Shown in pieces: positions 29,260-36,502 of a stretch of DNA of 38,507 nucleotides. The number at the start of each line of letters is the position of its first letter. Position 1 is the first letter of the stretch. Both the position numbers and the translations under genes were made by a program. The notes under the pieces are model-generated. The model saw nothing but the letters and a program-made list of their open reading frames with translations. It was not told the DNA's origin and did not search any database. The DNA is from an uncultured Chitinophagaceae bacterium (GTDB taxonomy: Bacteria; Bacteroidota; Bacteroidia; Chitinophagales; Chitinophagaceae): the NCBI GenBank assembly GCA_937858715.1, contig CALLZY010000010.1:1-38507 (forward strand). The letters are read 5' to 3'.

Positions 29260-31404
29260 TTATGCATTCACCTTACCCTTAACCTTGGCAATTACCTCTT
29301 CGGCAATATTATTTGGTGCAGGATTATAGTGAGAGAACTCCATCGTAGAAGATGCACGGCCTGAACTCAATGAACGGAGCTGTGTTACATATCCAAACAT
29401 TTCGCTCAGCGGCACTTTGGCTTTGATAACCTCGGCACCGGCACGGTTGTCCATACCTTCCAGTATAGCACGGCGGCGGTTAAGGTCACCTGTCACATCA
29501 CCCATATATTGCGCAGGAGTAATTACCTCTACCTTCATAATAGGCTCCAGTAACACAGGTTTTGCTTTTCTTGCTGCCTCACGGAAACCAGCCTTGGCAC
29601 AAAGTTCAAAGCTCATAGAATCAGAGTCAACAGCGTGGAAGCTACCGTCAAACACACGGATCTTCATGTTATCAACCGGATAGTTAGCCAGCACACCTGT
29701 TGTCATTGATTGTTCAAAACCTTTCTGGATAGCCGGTACAAATTCACGGGGAATTGAACCACCAAACAGGTCGTTTACAAACTGGTAGTGCTTATCCGGA
29801 TTCTCAGCTTTCCATTCTGCATCAATTGGGCCCAGTTCAAATTGTATATCGGCAAACTTACCACGGCCACCCGTCTGCTTTTTCAGCGTTTCACGGTGCT
29901 GTACTGTTGCATTAAATGCTTCTTTATATGCCACCATCGGCGCACCCTGGTTCACTTCCACTTTAAACTCACGGCGCATACGATCAACAATGATTTCCAG
30001 GTGCAGTTCACCCATACCACGAAGGATGGTCTGACCGGTATCTTCATCTGTATTTACACGCAGTGTAGGATCTTCTTCTACCAGTTTGGCAATGGCCATA
30101 CCCATCTTATCAACGTCGGCCTGTGTTTTAGGCTCAACGGCGATTGCAATTACCGGCTCAGGGATAAACATGTTCTCCAGTGTAATCGGATGGTCTTCAT
30201 CACACAATGTATCACCGGTTTTTATCTCTTTGAAACCTACTGCAGCACCAATATCGCCAGCTTCGATAAAATCAATAGGGTTTTGCTTATTGGCAAACAT
30301 CTTCATGATACGGCTGATTCTTTCTTTCTTACCGCTTCTTACGTTCAGCACATAAGAACCAGCATCAAGGTGACCGCTGTAACAACGGAAGAAAGCCAGA
30401 CGGCCCACAAACGGGTCGGTCATGATTTTAAATGCAAGCGCCGCAAATGGCTCTTTCGGGTCGGGCTTACGGGTAAGCTCTTCGCCAGTATCAGGATGTG
30501 TTCCTTTTGTATCAGGAATATCAACCGGAGAAGGCAGGTAGCGGCACACTGCATCAAGGGCAGTCTGCACACCTTTATTTTTAAATGAAGAACCGCACAT
30601 CATCGGTACAATGCTCAGGTCAACCGTTGCTTTGCGGATAGCCTCATGCATTTCATCCTCTGTAATGCTGTTGGGATCTTCAAAGAATTTCTCCATCAGA
30701 CGGTCATCATATTCAGCCACAGCTTCCACCAGGTTTGCCCTCCACTCCTGAGCTTCTTCCAGCATATCAGCAGGCACTTCTATTTCATCGAAGGTCATTC
30801 CTTCTGTTTCCATGTGCCAGATAATACCTTTCATCTTAATCAGGTCAACCACACCTTTGAAGTCATCTTCAGCACCAATAGGCAATTGCAGGGGTACTGC
30901 TTTAGATCCCAGCATTTCCTTTACCTGCTTCACTACATTCAGGAAATCGGCACCGGCACGGTCCATTTTATTAACAAAACCGATACGGGGAACACCATAG
31001 CGGTTAGCCTGGCGCCATACAGTTTCACTCTGTGGCTCCACACCGTCAACAGCAGAAAACAGGGCGATAAGGCCATCCAGCACCCTCATACTACGCTCCA
31101 CTTCCACAGTAAAGTCAACGTGGCCCGGAGTGTCGATAATATTAAAGCTATACGCCTTGGTATTGGCATTAGGCTTTCCCTTGTCAGTAGGGAAGTTCCA
31201 TTTACAGCTTACCGCTGCTGATGTGATGGTGATACCCCTTTCCTTTTCCTGTTCCATCCAGTCGGTAGTGGCGGCACCATCATGCACCTCACCAATGCGG
31301 TGTATCATACCAGTGTAGCGGAGTATTCGCTCCGTTGTCGTGGTTTTACCGGCATCAATGTGGGCGGCAATACCAAAGTTTCTCTGAAATTTTAAATCAG
31401 CCAT
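29260..31404 (-). CDS. fusA: Translation elongation factor G
   Basis: A 714-aa GTPase that drives translocation of the ribosome. G1 AHIDAGKT (14-21), switch I RGITIT (56-61), G3 DTPGH (91-95) and G4 NKMD (145-148) are intact, and domains II-V continue to a normal C-terminus ([14 protein letters not shown] near the end). Unlike the common rpsL-rpsG-fusA order, no ribosomal protein gene lies within 670 bp upstream, so here fusA has its own promoter, probably at 31683-31690, with a leader of roughly 270 nt. It is a full-length, housekeeping-like EF-G; whether a second copy exists elsewhere cannot be seen. Confidence 0.97.
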   Translation of the reverse strand: MADLKFQRNFGIAAHIDAGKTTTTERILRYTGMIHRIGEVHDGAATTDWMEQEKERGITITSAAVSCKWNFPTDKGKPNANTKAYSFNIIDTPGHVDFTVEVERSMRVLDGLIALFSAVDGVEPQSETVWRQANRYGVPRIGFVNKMDRAGADFLNVVKQVKEMLGSKAVPLQLPIGAEDDFKGVVDLIKMKGIIWHMETEGMTFDEIEVPADMLEEAQEWRANLVEAVAEYDDRLMEKFFEDPNSITEDEMHEAIRKATVDLSIVPMMCGSSFKNKGVQTALDAVCRYLPSPVDIPDTKGTHPDTGEELTRKPDPKEPFAALAFKIMTDPFVGRLAFFRCYSGHLDAGSYVLNVRSGKKERISRIMKMFANKQNPIDFIEAGDIGAAVGFKEIKTGDTLCDEDHPITLENMFIPEPVIAIAVEPKTQADVDKMGMAIAKLVEEDPTLRVNTDEDTGQTILRGMGELHLEIIVDRMRREFKVEVNQGAPMVAYKEAFNATVQHRETLKKQTGGRGKFADIQFELGPIDAEWKAENPDKHYQFVNDLFGGSIPREFVPAIQKGFEQSMTTGVLANYPVDNMKIRVFDGSFHAVDSDSMSFELCAKAGFREAARKAKPVLLEPIMKVEVITPAQYMGDVTGDLNRRRAILEGMDNRAGAEVIKAKVPLSEMFGYVTQLRSLSSGRASSTMEFSHYNPAPNNIAEEVIAKVKGKVNA

Positions 31405-31680
31405 GACTACTGTTGTTTATTTTTTGATTTTTAGATTTTAATTTGAATATTATTTTATGTTGTCTGGGTTCTGTCCCCTGTTCATCGTCCCTTGCGTCGC
31501 ACCCGTCAACTGTATATCGCTAATGAACTCATGAGGACCTTTCCGGCCTCAAATTCCCCGGAGATTTCCGCCTTTGGCGGGCTGGGGTTGTTATGGTAGA
31601 TTCAGACTCTCATATACTGCCACTTGAAGAAAAAGCCCTGCCGCTCACCTCCTGTTCATCATAACCTTTCTTAATGGCGG
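31405..31680 (-). ncRNA. Long 5' leader of fusA, possibly structured
   Basis: If the TACCTTTG box at 31683-31690 is the promoter, the fusA transcript begins about 270 nt before its ATG. The leader could form a CCGCC-aaa-GGCGG hairpin enclosed by CCCC/GGGG, and a GAGG..CCTC hairpin. The word GATGAACAGG occurs twice. No known leader motif is recognised; this is a proposal from the sequence alone. Confidence 0.35.
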
Positions 31681-31682
31681 CG

Positions 31683-31690
31683 CAAAGGTA
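31683..31690 (-). promoter_or_regulatory. Putative -7 box of fusA (TACCTTTG)
   Basis: TACCTTTG followed by CGCCGCC on the minus strand is a full match to TAnnTTTG. No TTTG is found 19 bp upstream, so the -33 element is poor. Confidence 0.45.
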
Positions 31691-31864
31691 GGGGTTTTAG
31701 CCGAAAGACGGCTTTCTGCGGTGTACACATTTTAGGAGTTGGAGAAACAAGAAAAAGTCTGCTGTTTAAAATGCAAATAATTGATTTACATATAAAAACG
31801 AAAAAACATCTACCCCATTCACATATTCTCACAGCCAGAAAAAATACCAAGAATAAAAACAGCC

Positions 31865-31913
31865 AGCCTGTATTTCAATTGATTACCATAGCCGTCAATC
31901 GAATAAACAGGCT
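31865..31913. terminator. Terminator-like inverted repeat
   Basis: AGCCTGT (31865-31871) and ACAGGCT (31907-31913), with further partial pairing inside (CAATTGATT against AATCGAATA). On the minus strand it is followed by GGCTGTTTTT, so it could end the transcript of the gene at 32079-33215, about 170 bp away. Confidence 0.45.
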
Positions 31914-32025
31914 ATTTTAAGCAAAATGCAGAAAATCTGAACCAGACCTCCCTTAAACTTGACTTTATGAGAAACACTCTGAAGATGTCATACACAGAAG
32001 AAAAATAAAGAGTTACTGACAGCCT

Positions 32026-32051
32026 GAAACAGAATCTGTAAACAGATTTTG
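32026..32051. repeat. Inverted repeat after the GNAT-like gene
   Basis: ACAGAATCTGT-aa-ACAGATTTTGT forms a hairpin with one G-U pair, about 30 bp beyond the stop of the minus-strand gene. No adjoining T-run is evident, so terminator function is uncertain. Confidence 0.4.
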
Positions 32052-32078
32052 TGAACCCGATCAGGAAACTTATTTGGA

Positions 32079-33215
32079 TCAGAGCCATTTTCCGTAAATC
32101 CGGTAACGTTTATATATTTTGCCACCCAGCTTTTCATATTCACCACACATTGCTGTGTTGGTTTCAAGCACCAGGTGACTGTCAATAGTTTTGAAGTTCC
32201 GCCTGATGGCAGCTTTTAGAATAGCAGTACCCATCAGCACATTAAGGCCAATGCCGCGGTGGCTTTGCTTTATAGCTCCAATCATCATGTCAAGCTGTGT
32301 GGCCTTGCGGGCAGCCGATAGCATGTGTATAAACCCAAACGGAAAGACTTTACCATTGGCTTTCTGAATACCACTGCTCATGTCGGGCAGGGCAACGGCA
32401 AATGCCACCAGTTCATTCTTCCCGTTTACCACCACTTTTACAAAATCAGGATCCAGCACCGGCATATATTGTGCTGCCATATTCCTCATTTCGGTTTCAC
32501 TCATCGGAGAGAAACCATATAAAGGAGTAAATGTTTCATTAACCAGCCGGAACACCGGGATAATCCATTGTTTAAACTGGCGCTTAGAAGTAAATTCCAG
32601 TAACCGTAATTGGTTATTCCGGCACATCCTTTCATGTATCTTTTCATATAACTCCGGAATTTGTTCTGGCACATTTATGCGGTAAGAAACACAGTCCAGT
32701 TTTTTTTCAAATCCTTCGTCTTCCACCAGTTGCTGCAAGTAAGGAGGATTAGTAGGTGTGGCTATTACAGGTAAATGTTCAAACCCTTCCACCTGCAGGC
32801 CCTGAGGGTCTTTATCAGAAAAGCCATAAGGGCCGATGATTTGTGTCATACCTTTTTCCCTGCCCCAACTGGCGACGGTATTTATTAAAGCCCGGCTTAC
32901 GTTCCTGTCATTAACACAATCAAGCTGAAAGAAACGAACTGCCTTCTCCCCCTGCCTTTCATTATACTTATGATGAATGATGCCCATTATACGTCCTGCA
33001 GGTTTGTTGCCTACGAAAGCCAGCCATCTTTTTACTTCAGCATAAGCAAGGGCAGCATTTGTTTTGGGGTTGTGAAACTTCCGCTCATCTATATACACCG
33101 GAGGCACCCAGTTGAGATAGTCCTTATATATCCCTGCCGGCAGATGAATATAACGCCGAAGTAATGCCCCATCGGAAACTTCTTTTATATCAATATCGTT
33201 AGTTAAGGCAGGCAA
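32079..33215 (-). CDS. GNAT-superfamily-like protein, large form
   Basis: A protein of about 378 aa resembling a conserved family of large GNAT-like proteins. Its pattern is YKDYLNWVPPVYIDERKFHNP near residue 30, an RIMGIIHHKYNE segment, IIGPYGFSDKDPQGLQVEGF near 127, and NPPYLQQLVEDEGFEKK. A second acetyltransferase-like half follows (GIGLNVLMGTAILKAA, EYEKLGGKIYKRYRIY). Function and substrate are unknown. The start is uncertain: there is no ATG in frame before residue 80, so TTG at 33215 is taken, but the frame is open further upstream towards the fic stop. It is the last gene of the run from DUF4476 through truA and fic. Confidence 0.75.
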   Translation of the reverse strand: MPALTNDIDIKEVSDGALLRRYIHLPAGIYKDYLNWVPPVYIDERKFHNPKTNAALAYAEVKRWLAFVGNKPAGRIMGIIHHKYNERQGEKAVRFFQLDCVNDRNVSRALINTVASWGREKGMTQIIGPYGFSDKDPQGLQVEGFEHLPVIATPTNPPYLQQLVEDEGFEKKLDCVSYRINVPEQIPELYEKIHERMCRNNQLRLLEFTSKRQFKQWIIPVFRLVNETFTPLYGFSPMSETEMRNMAAQYMPVLDPDFVKVVVNGKNELVAFAVALPDMSSGIQKANGKVFPFGFIHMLSAARKATQLDMMIGAIKQSHRGIGLNVLMGTAILKAAIRRNFKTIDSHLVLETNTAMCGEYEKLGGKIYKRYRIYGKWL

Positions 33216-33254
33216 AGCAAATATCCGGTTCCGGATTCTTATAATGATGTAAAG

Positions 33255-34217
33255 CTATTTCTTTCTTATTCTCTTTCTGCCCTGCATATAGTTTTCAACT
33301 GCCGATTTTTTTGTGTACCAATTGCGGCCTTCTTTGTAAGCATCAATCTTTCCCTGGCGGGCCAGCAGGCTGATATACTCCTGACCGTAAGGTATTTTTT
33401 CATCCTCCACTAAATTTGAAATCAGCTCATAATCCTCACCACTTCCCGGCATGGCATTCAAATAGATGTTCAGGGTACGCTCCAGTGCCTGGCACATCAG
33501 CAGGCATATTTTTTTATAACTGCCTTTGTTTGCCTGGTTCAGCGCCTCATAATATTTGCTACGGTCATTTTTTAAAATAATTGCAGGAGGAAATCCTTCC
33601 TTCATCAGCAGGAGGTTCATAGCCAGTCTTACAGTTCTTCCGTTGCCATCAAAAAAGGGGTGAATCCAAACAAACCGGTGATGAAAAACCGCTGCCAGTT
33701 GAATCGTATTCAGGCTGTCAGGATTGGTGTTGATATAATCAATCAGTTCATCCAGTAAATCAGGAACTTTTTGTGCATTAGGAGGAGTGAAATTAGCTCC
33801 CACAATTCGTACACCACCATTACGCAGCCTTCCGGCAAATTCATCTTCTATACTCCGCATTACCAGCCCATGCAGTGACAAAATATCAATGCTTCGCAGA
33901 GTATAATTACCAGAGACCAGTGTGTACAGATAATCAATCGCCTTTTCATGGTTATGCACTTCAAAATGCTCCCTCAGGGATTTTCCTTTTATAGTGATGC
34001 CTTCCTGCAAAACCATTTTTGTTTCCCGGAGGTTAAGCGTATTTCCTTCAATGCTGTTGCTGTTGTAAGTCCATTCTACAGTAATATCTTCTTTTATCCT
34101 GTTCAGGGCACTTGCAGGCAATGGCCTCGCCTTTACCAGTTTGTCCTTTTTTTCAAAAAGGCGGACATAAACAGGTTTCAGTTCATCCAGACCCAGTATG
34201 TCATTTTCCCATTTCAC
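33255..34217 (-). CDS. Fic-domain protein (class II) with C-terminal DNA-binding domain
   Basis: With the GTG start chosen here, 320 aa. The Fic motif HPFFDGNGRTVR at residues 186-197 transfers AMP or another nucleotide moiety from a nucleotide to a target protein hydroxyl. The auto-inhibitory helix motif SNSIEG (53-58) lies N-terminal, making this class II, kept inactive by its own glutamate. The last 60 residues (EYISLLARQGKIDAYKEGRNWYTKKSAVENYM) resemble an excisionase/MerR-type winged helix. The frame is open to an ATG at 34322 inside truA, but a TACATTTG box (34221-34228) and an inverted repeat (34235-34267) fill the DNA between truA and this GTG, arguing for the shorter protein. Confidence 0.88.
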   Translation of the reverse strand: MKWENDILGLDELKPVYVRLFEKKDKLVKARPLPASALNRIKEDITVEWTYNSNSIEGNTLNLRETKMVLQEGITIKGKSLREHFEVHNHEKAIDYLYTLVSGNYTLRSIDILSLHGLVMRSIEDEFAGRLRNGGVRIVGANFTPPNAQKVPDLLDELIDYINTNPDSLNTIQLAAVFHHRFVWIHPFFDGNGRTVRLAMNLLLMKEGFPPAIILKNDRSKYYEALNQANKGSYKKICLLMCQALERTLNIYLNAMPGSGEDYELISNLVEDEKIPYGQEYISLLARQGKIDAYKEGRNWYTKKSAVENYMQGRKRIRKK

Positions 34218-34220
34218 ACC

Positions 34221-34228
34221 CAAATGTA
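34221..34228 (-). promoter_or_regulatory. Putative -7 box of fic (TACATTTG)
   Basis: A full TAnnTTTG match on the minus strand, three bases before the GTG at 34217, so a leaderless fic mRNA is possible. No TTTG at -33; that position is occupied by the inverted repeat. Confidence 0.45.
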
Positions 34229-34234
34229 CTAATT

Positions 34235-34267
34235 TATCGGATAATAAATAATTATACCTATCCGATA
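34235..34267. promoter_or_regulatory. Operator-like inverted repeat before fic
   Basis: TATCGGATA (34235-34243) and TATCCGATA (34259-34267) are perfect 9-bp inverted arms, 24 bp from centre to centre. They lie immediately upstream of the -7 box, between the truA stop and the Fic coding region. A natural binding partner would be the DNA-binding C-terminus of the Fic protein itself. Confidence 0.6.
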
Positions 34268-34290
34268 TTAAGAAATTTTGCTGAAAATAC

Positions 34291-35016
34291 TCAATACTGC
34301 ACCGAAACCAGAAAAAGTCCATGTGCCGGTACAGCAAAACTTGCTTTGGTGCAGTCTTTGGCTTCAATAATTTGCCTGAACTCTTCAAGAGAAATTTTCC
34401 CACGGCCTGCTTTCAGCATAGTTGCCGTTAATGCCCGCACCATACCACGGAGAAAGCGATTGGCCTTAACATTGTACACCAGGCAATCATTTTCGTTCAG
34501 CCAGCGGCTTTCCAGTATGTTGCACTGAAAAGTTTTTACCTGAGTATTACGTTTAGAAAAAGAAGTAAAGTCATTATACTCTTTCAATATCTCAGCCGCC
34601 TGCTGCATTAACGGCACGTCAAGTTTAAAAGGAAAATAATAAGCACGGTCAGCCAGAAAAGGGTTTTTTTGTTGATAGATGTAATACTTGTATTCACGGC
34701 TGAGCGCATCAAAGCGGCAGTGTGCTTCATCATTCATCTGCCTGATATTTCTTATCACAATATCCGGGGGAAGGATAGCATTTATTTTATAAACAAACTT
34801 TGGATTGATTGTTCCATCGTAATCAAAATGGAAAAAATTCTGTAGTGCATGCACACCGGCATCGGTACGGGATGAGCCGGTCATCACCAGCCTTTCTTTT
34901 TGCAGTATTTCAAAAGCTGTTTCAACTTCCGCCTGAATGGTGTTAGCATTTTCCTGTGACTGAAAGCCACTGTATGCAGTTCCTTTGTATGATACTTCTA
35001 AAAAATAGCGGGGCAT
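34291..35016 (-). CDS. truA: tRNA pseudouridine(38-40) synthase
   Basis: A 241-aa enzyme modifying U38-U40 in the anticodon stem. The catalytic aspartate is Asp52 in GSSRTDAGVHA. The N-terminus RYFLEVSYKGTAYSGFQSQ and the later ALSREYKYYIY, DFTSFSKR and NRFLRGMVRALTATMLKAGRGKIS segments are all typical. The start lies 5 bp after the stop of the DUF4476 gene, indicating one transcript. The stop is followed by the promoter-like DNA of fic. Confidence 0.96.
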   Translation of the reverse strand: MPRYFLEVSYKGTAYSGFQSQENANTIQAEVETAFEILQKERLVMTGSSRTDAGVHALQNFFHFDYDGTINPKFVYKINAILPPDIVIRNIRQMNDEAHCRFDALSREYKYYIYQQKNPFLADRAYYFPFKLDVPLMQQAAEILKEYNDFTSFSKRNTQVKTFQCNILESRWLNENDCLVYNVKANRFLRGMVRALTATMLKAGRGKISLEEFRQIIEAKDCTKASFAVPAHGLFLVSVQY

Positions 35017-35021
35017 AGATA

Positions 35022-36347
35022 TTAGTTGCGGAGCATAGCCCTGAACCTTTTAATATAGTATTCGTCTTTCAATTCGGCCTCAAGTGAAGAAAATCTCTCC
35101 TGGTCAGAAGCACAGTTATAAACAGCATCAAAAAACCTGTACTTGCCTTCTTCATTCAGGAACATGGTACTCAGGTTCTTTATTTGCTGCACAGAAAAGC
35201 ACTTCGATTTGCAGGCCTTTCTTGCTTCGCTGATCATATCATCATCACTTTCTGCTGCAGCCATTACTTTACGCAACTGAAAGAAATCGGCATCAGCAGC
35301 TAATGCAGCACAATTGTTTTTTATTACAGGCTTTTCCGCGGAAGTAACAACTGGCGTAATTGTTACCACATCTTTAGGTTTTTCCTCTTTCACAACCGGC
35401 ACTACAGGGACATCTGCCTTTTGTTCTTCTTTCTTTTCAGGATTGGAAGAAATATCCAAAAACTTCTTTTCTTCCTTTGGCTCTTCTGTTATTACACCAG
35501 CAATTGTTTTGGGCTCCGGTATCAGCAACCGAATAGTATCGCTGTTTCCGTTTGGAAATGAGTCAACATAAACAAGCCCAAAACCTTCGGTTGTGGAACT
35601 TTCAGACCTTTTGCGAACAACAGATTTTCCGTATTCCTTATCCGCGGTGAGCAAAGGTTTTTCTTCAGTTACCACTGGAATTTCTTTCACCTCTGCAACC
35701 TGTTTGGGTTCTTCTTTTACTACAGCCACCTTAGGTTCTTCCTTTACAACAAGCGGTTTTGGTTCTTCTTTCACCACAACGGGTGTCTCTTCTTTTGGTG
35801 TAACCACTTGCGGAATAGATTTTTCCACTGACTTTTCCGTAACGACAACAACCACATCGGGTTGCACAGCAACTGGTTTTTTTTCTTCCACAACTTTTAC
35901 CGGCCTTTCTTTTAATGAAGGATCGTCTGAAGCTTTTGCCAAACCCTCGGTAAAAGGCGACGTATCTTTCCTGACTTCTGCTTTTACTTCCTGACTTCCC
36001 GGTAGCGTTGTGCTGCCCATTTGCACAGTAAGTAACTGACGATCGAATAGCCCCCAACCTTTAACACCAAAATCTTTCAACAAGTAACCATGGTCCTTTT
36101 TGTTTATCGCAACGGAAAAAAAATACTGTGCATTGCTACGGGGAAAACCGATGCTGAATGAATGAGTTGTATCGGTTAGTTTAGAAAGAATAATATACCC
36201 GGAAGCCGAAGAGCTAAATACTTTCTCCTTCATTTGCACAAAAAAGGGCTGATTGGCCTCAGACTGGATATAAACAAAGAAAACTTTCTGGCTAATCGCA
36301 GAAGCTGCGATAAATGTCAGTAAAAGAATGAGGCTTATTTTTTTCAT
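35022..36347 (-). CDS. Secreted DUF4476 protein with Lys/Glu/Val/Pro-rich middle
   Basis: A 441-aa exported protein. Signal peptide 1-20 (MKKISLILLLTFIAASAISQ). N-terminal domain about 21-110, beta-rich (VFFVYIQSEANQPFFVQMKE). A long low-complexity middle, about 115-345, is rich in Lys, Glu, Val and Pro and includes three near-tandem VVKEEPK units around 191-217. A DUF4476 domain runs from about 350 to the end (DDDMISEARKACKSKCFSVQQIKNLSTMF). DUF4476 is widespread in Bacteroidota without known function. The middle resembles a periplasmic spacer. It heads the minus-strand run with truA and has a TAAATTTG box upstream. Confidence 0.85.
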   Translation of the reverse strand: MKKISLILLLTFIAASAISQKVFFVYIQSEANQPFFVQMKEKVFSSSASGYIILSKLTDTTHSFSIGFPRSNAQYFFSVAINKKDHGYLLKDFGVKGWGLFDRQLLTVQMGSTTLPGSQEVKAEVRKDTSPFTEGLAKASDDPSLKERPVKVVEEKKPVAVQPDVVVVVTEKSVEKSIPQVVTPKEETPVVVKEEPKPLVVKEEPKVAVVKEEPKQVAEVKEIPVVTEEKPLLTADKEYGKSVVRKRSESSTTEGFGLVYVDSFPNGNSDTIRLLIPEPKTIAGVITEEPKEEKKFLDISSNPEKKEEQKADVPVVPVVKEEKPKDVVTITPVVTSAEKPVIKNNCAALAADADFFQLRKVMAAAESDDDMISEARKACKSKCFSVQQIKNLSTMFLNEEGKYRFFDAVYNCASDQERFSSLEAELKDEYYIKRFRAMLRN

Positions 36348-36370
36348 GCTTTCCAGGCATTGGTGTAATA

Positions 36371-36378
36371 CAAATTTA
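36371..36378 (-). promoter_or_regulatory. Putative -7 box of the DUF4476-truA unit (TAAATTTG)
   Basis: Full match to TAnnTTTG on the minus strand, about 24 bp before the ATG. No clear -33 element. Confidence 0.5.
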
Positions 36379-36442
36379 GCCCAAAACCAAGCATATTAGA
36401 TGCTCCCGATACAACATCTTGTTAAATACTGTAACCGTTCAG

Positions 36443-36467
36443 CCCATTTATACCTTCAATAAATGGG
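36443..36467. promoter_or_regulatory. Inverted repeat upstream of the M1 peptidase promoter
   Basis: CCCATTTAT (36443-36451) and ATAAATGGG (36459-36467), perfect 9-bp arms, 7-bp spacer. It ends 8 bp before the TAAATTTG box, covering the -33 region, as an operator would. It lies in the shared region between two divergent genes. Confidence 0.5.
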
Positions 36468-36475
36468 TAGCCTTG

Positions 36476-36483
36476 TAAATTTG
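36476..36483 (+). promoter_or_regulatory. Putative -7 box of the M1 aminopeptidase (TAAATTTG)
   Basis: Full match to TAnnTTTG, 19 bp before the ATG at 36503. The -33 position is inside the inverted repeat. Confidence 0.5.
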
Positions 36484-36502
36484 CGGCAATTAAACATCTT
36501 GT

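Larger units (their letters stand above)
31405..32078. other. 670-bp region: fusA leader and a terminator-like dyad
   Basis: From 31405 to about 31680 it is probably the fusA 5' leader with several potential stem-loops (CCGCC-aaa-GGCGG near 31565-31577; GAGG/CCTC near 31530-31550). About 31691-31860 is AT-rich and featureless to my eye. A dyad lies at 31865-31913, and ACAGAATCTGT-aa-ACAGATTTTGT at 32026-32051. Confidence 0.5.

Noticed and set aside
29788-30588. 266-aa plus-strand open frame inside fusA
   Set aside because: Lies wholly antisense to conserved EF-G sequence and has the His/Phe/Cys-rich composition of an antisense shadow.
35593-35994. 133-aa Thr/Ser-rich plus-strand open frame
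   Set aside because: It is the antisense of the Lys/Glu/Val/Pro low-complexity spacer of the DUF4476 protein; the composition follows from that.
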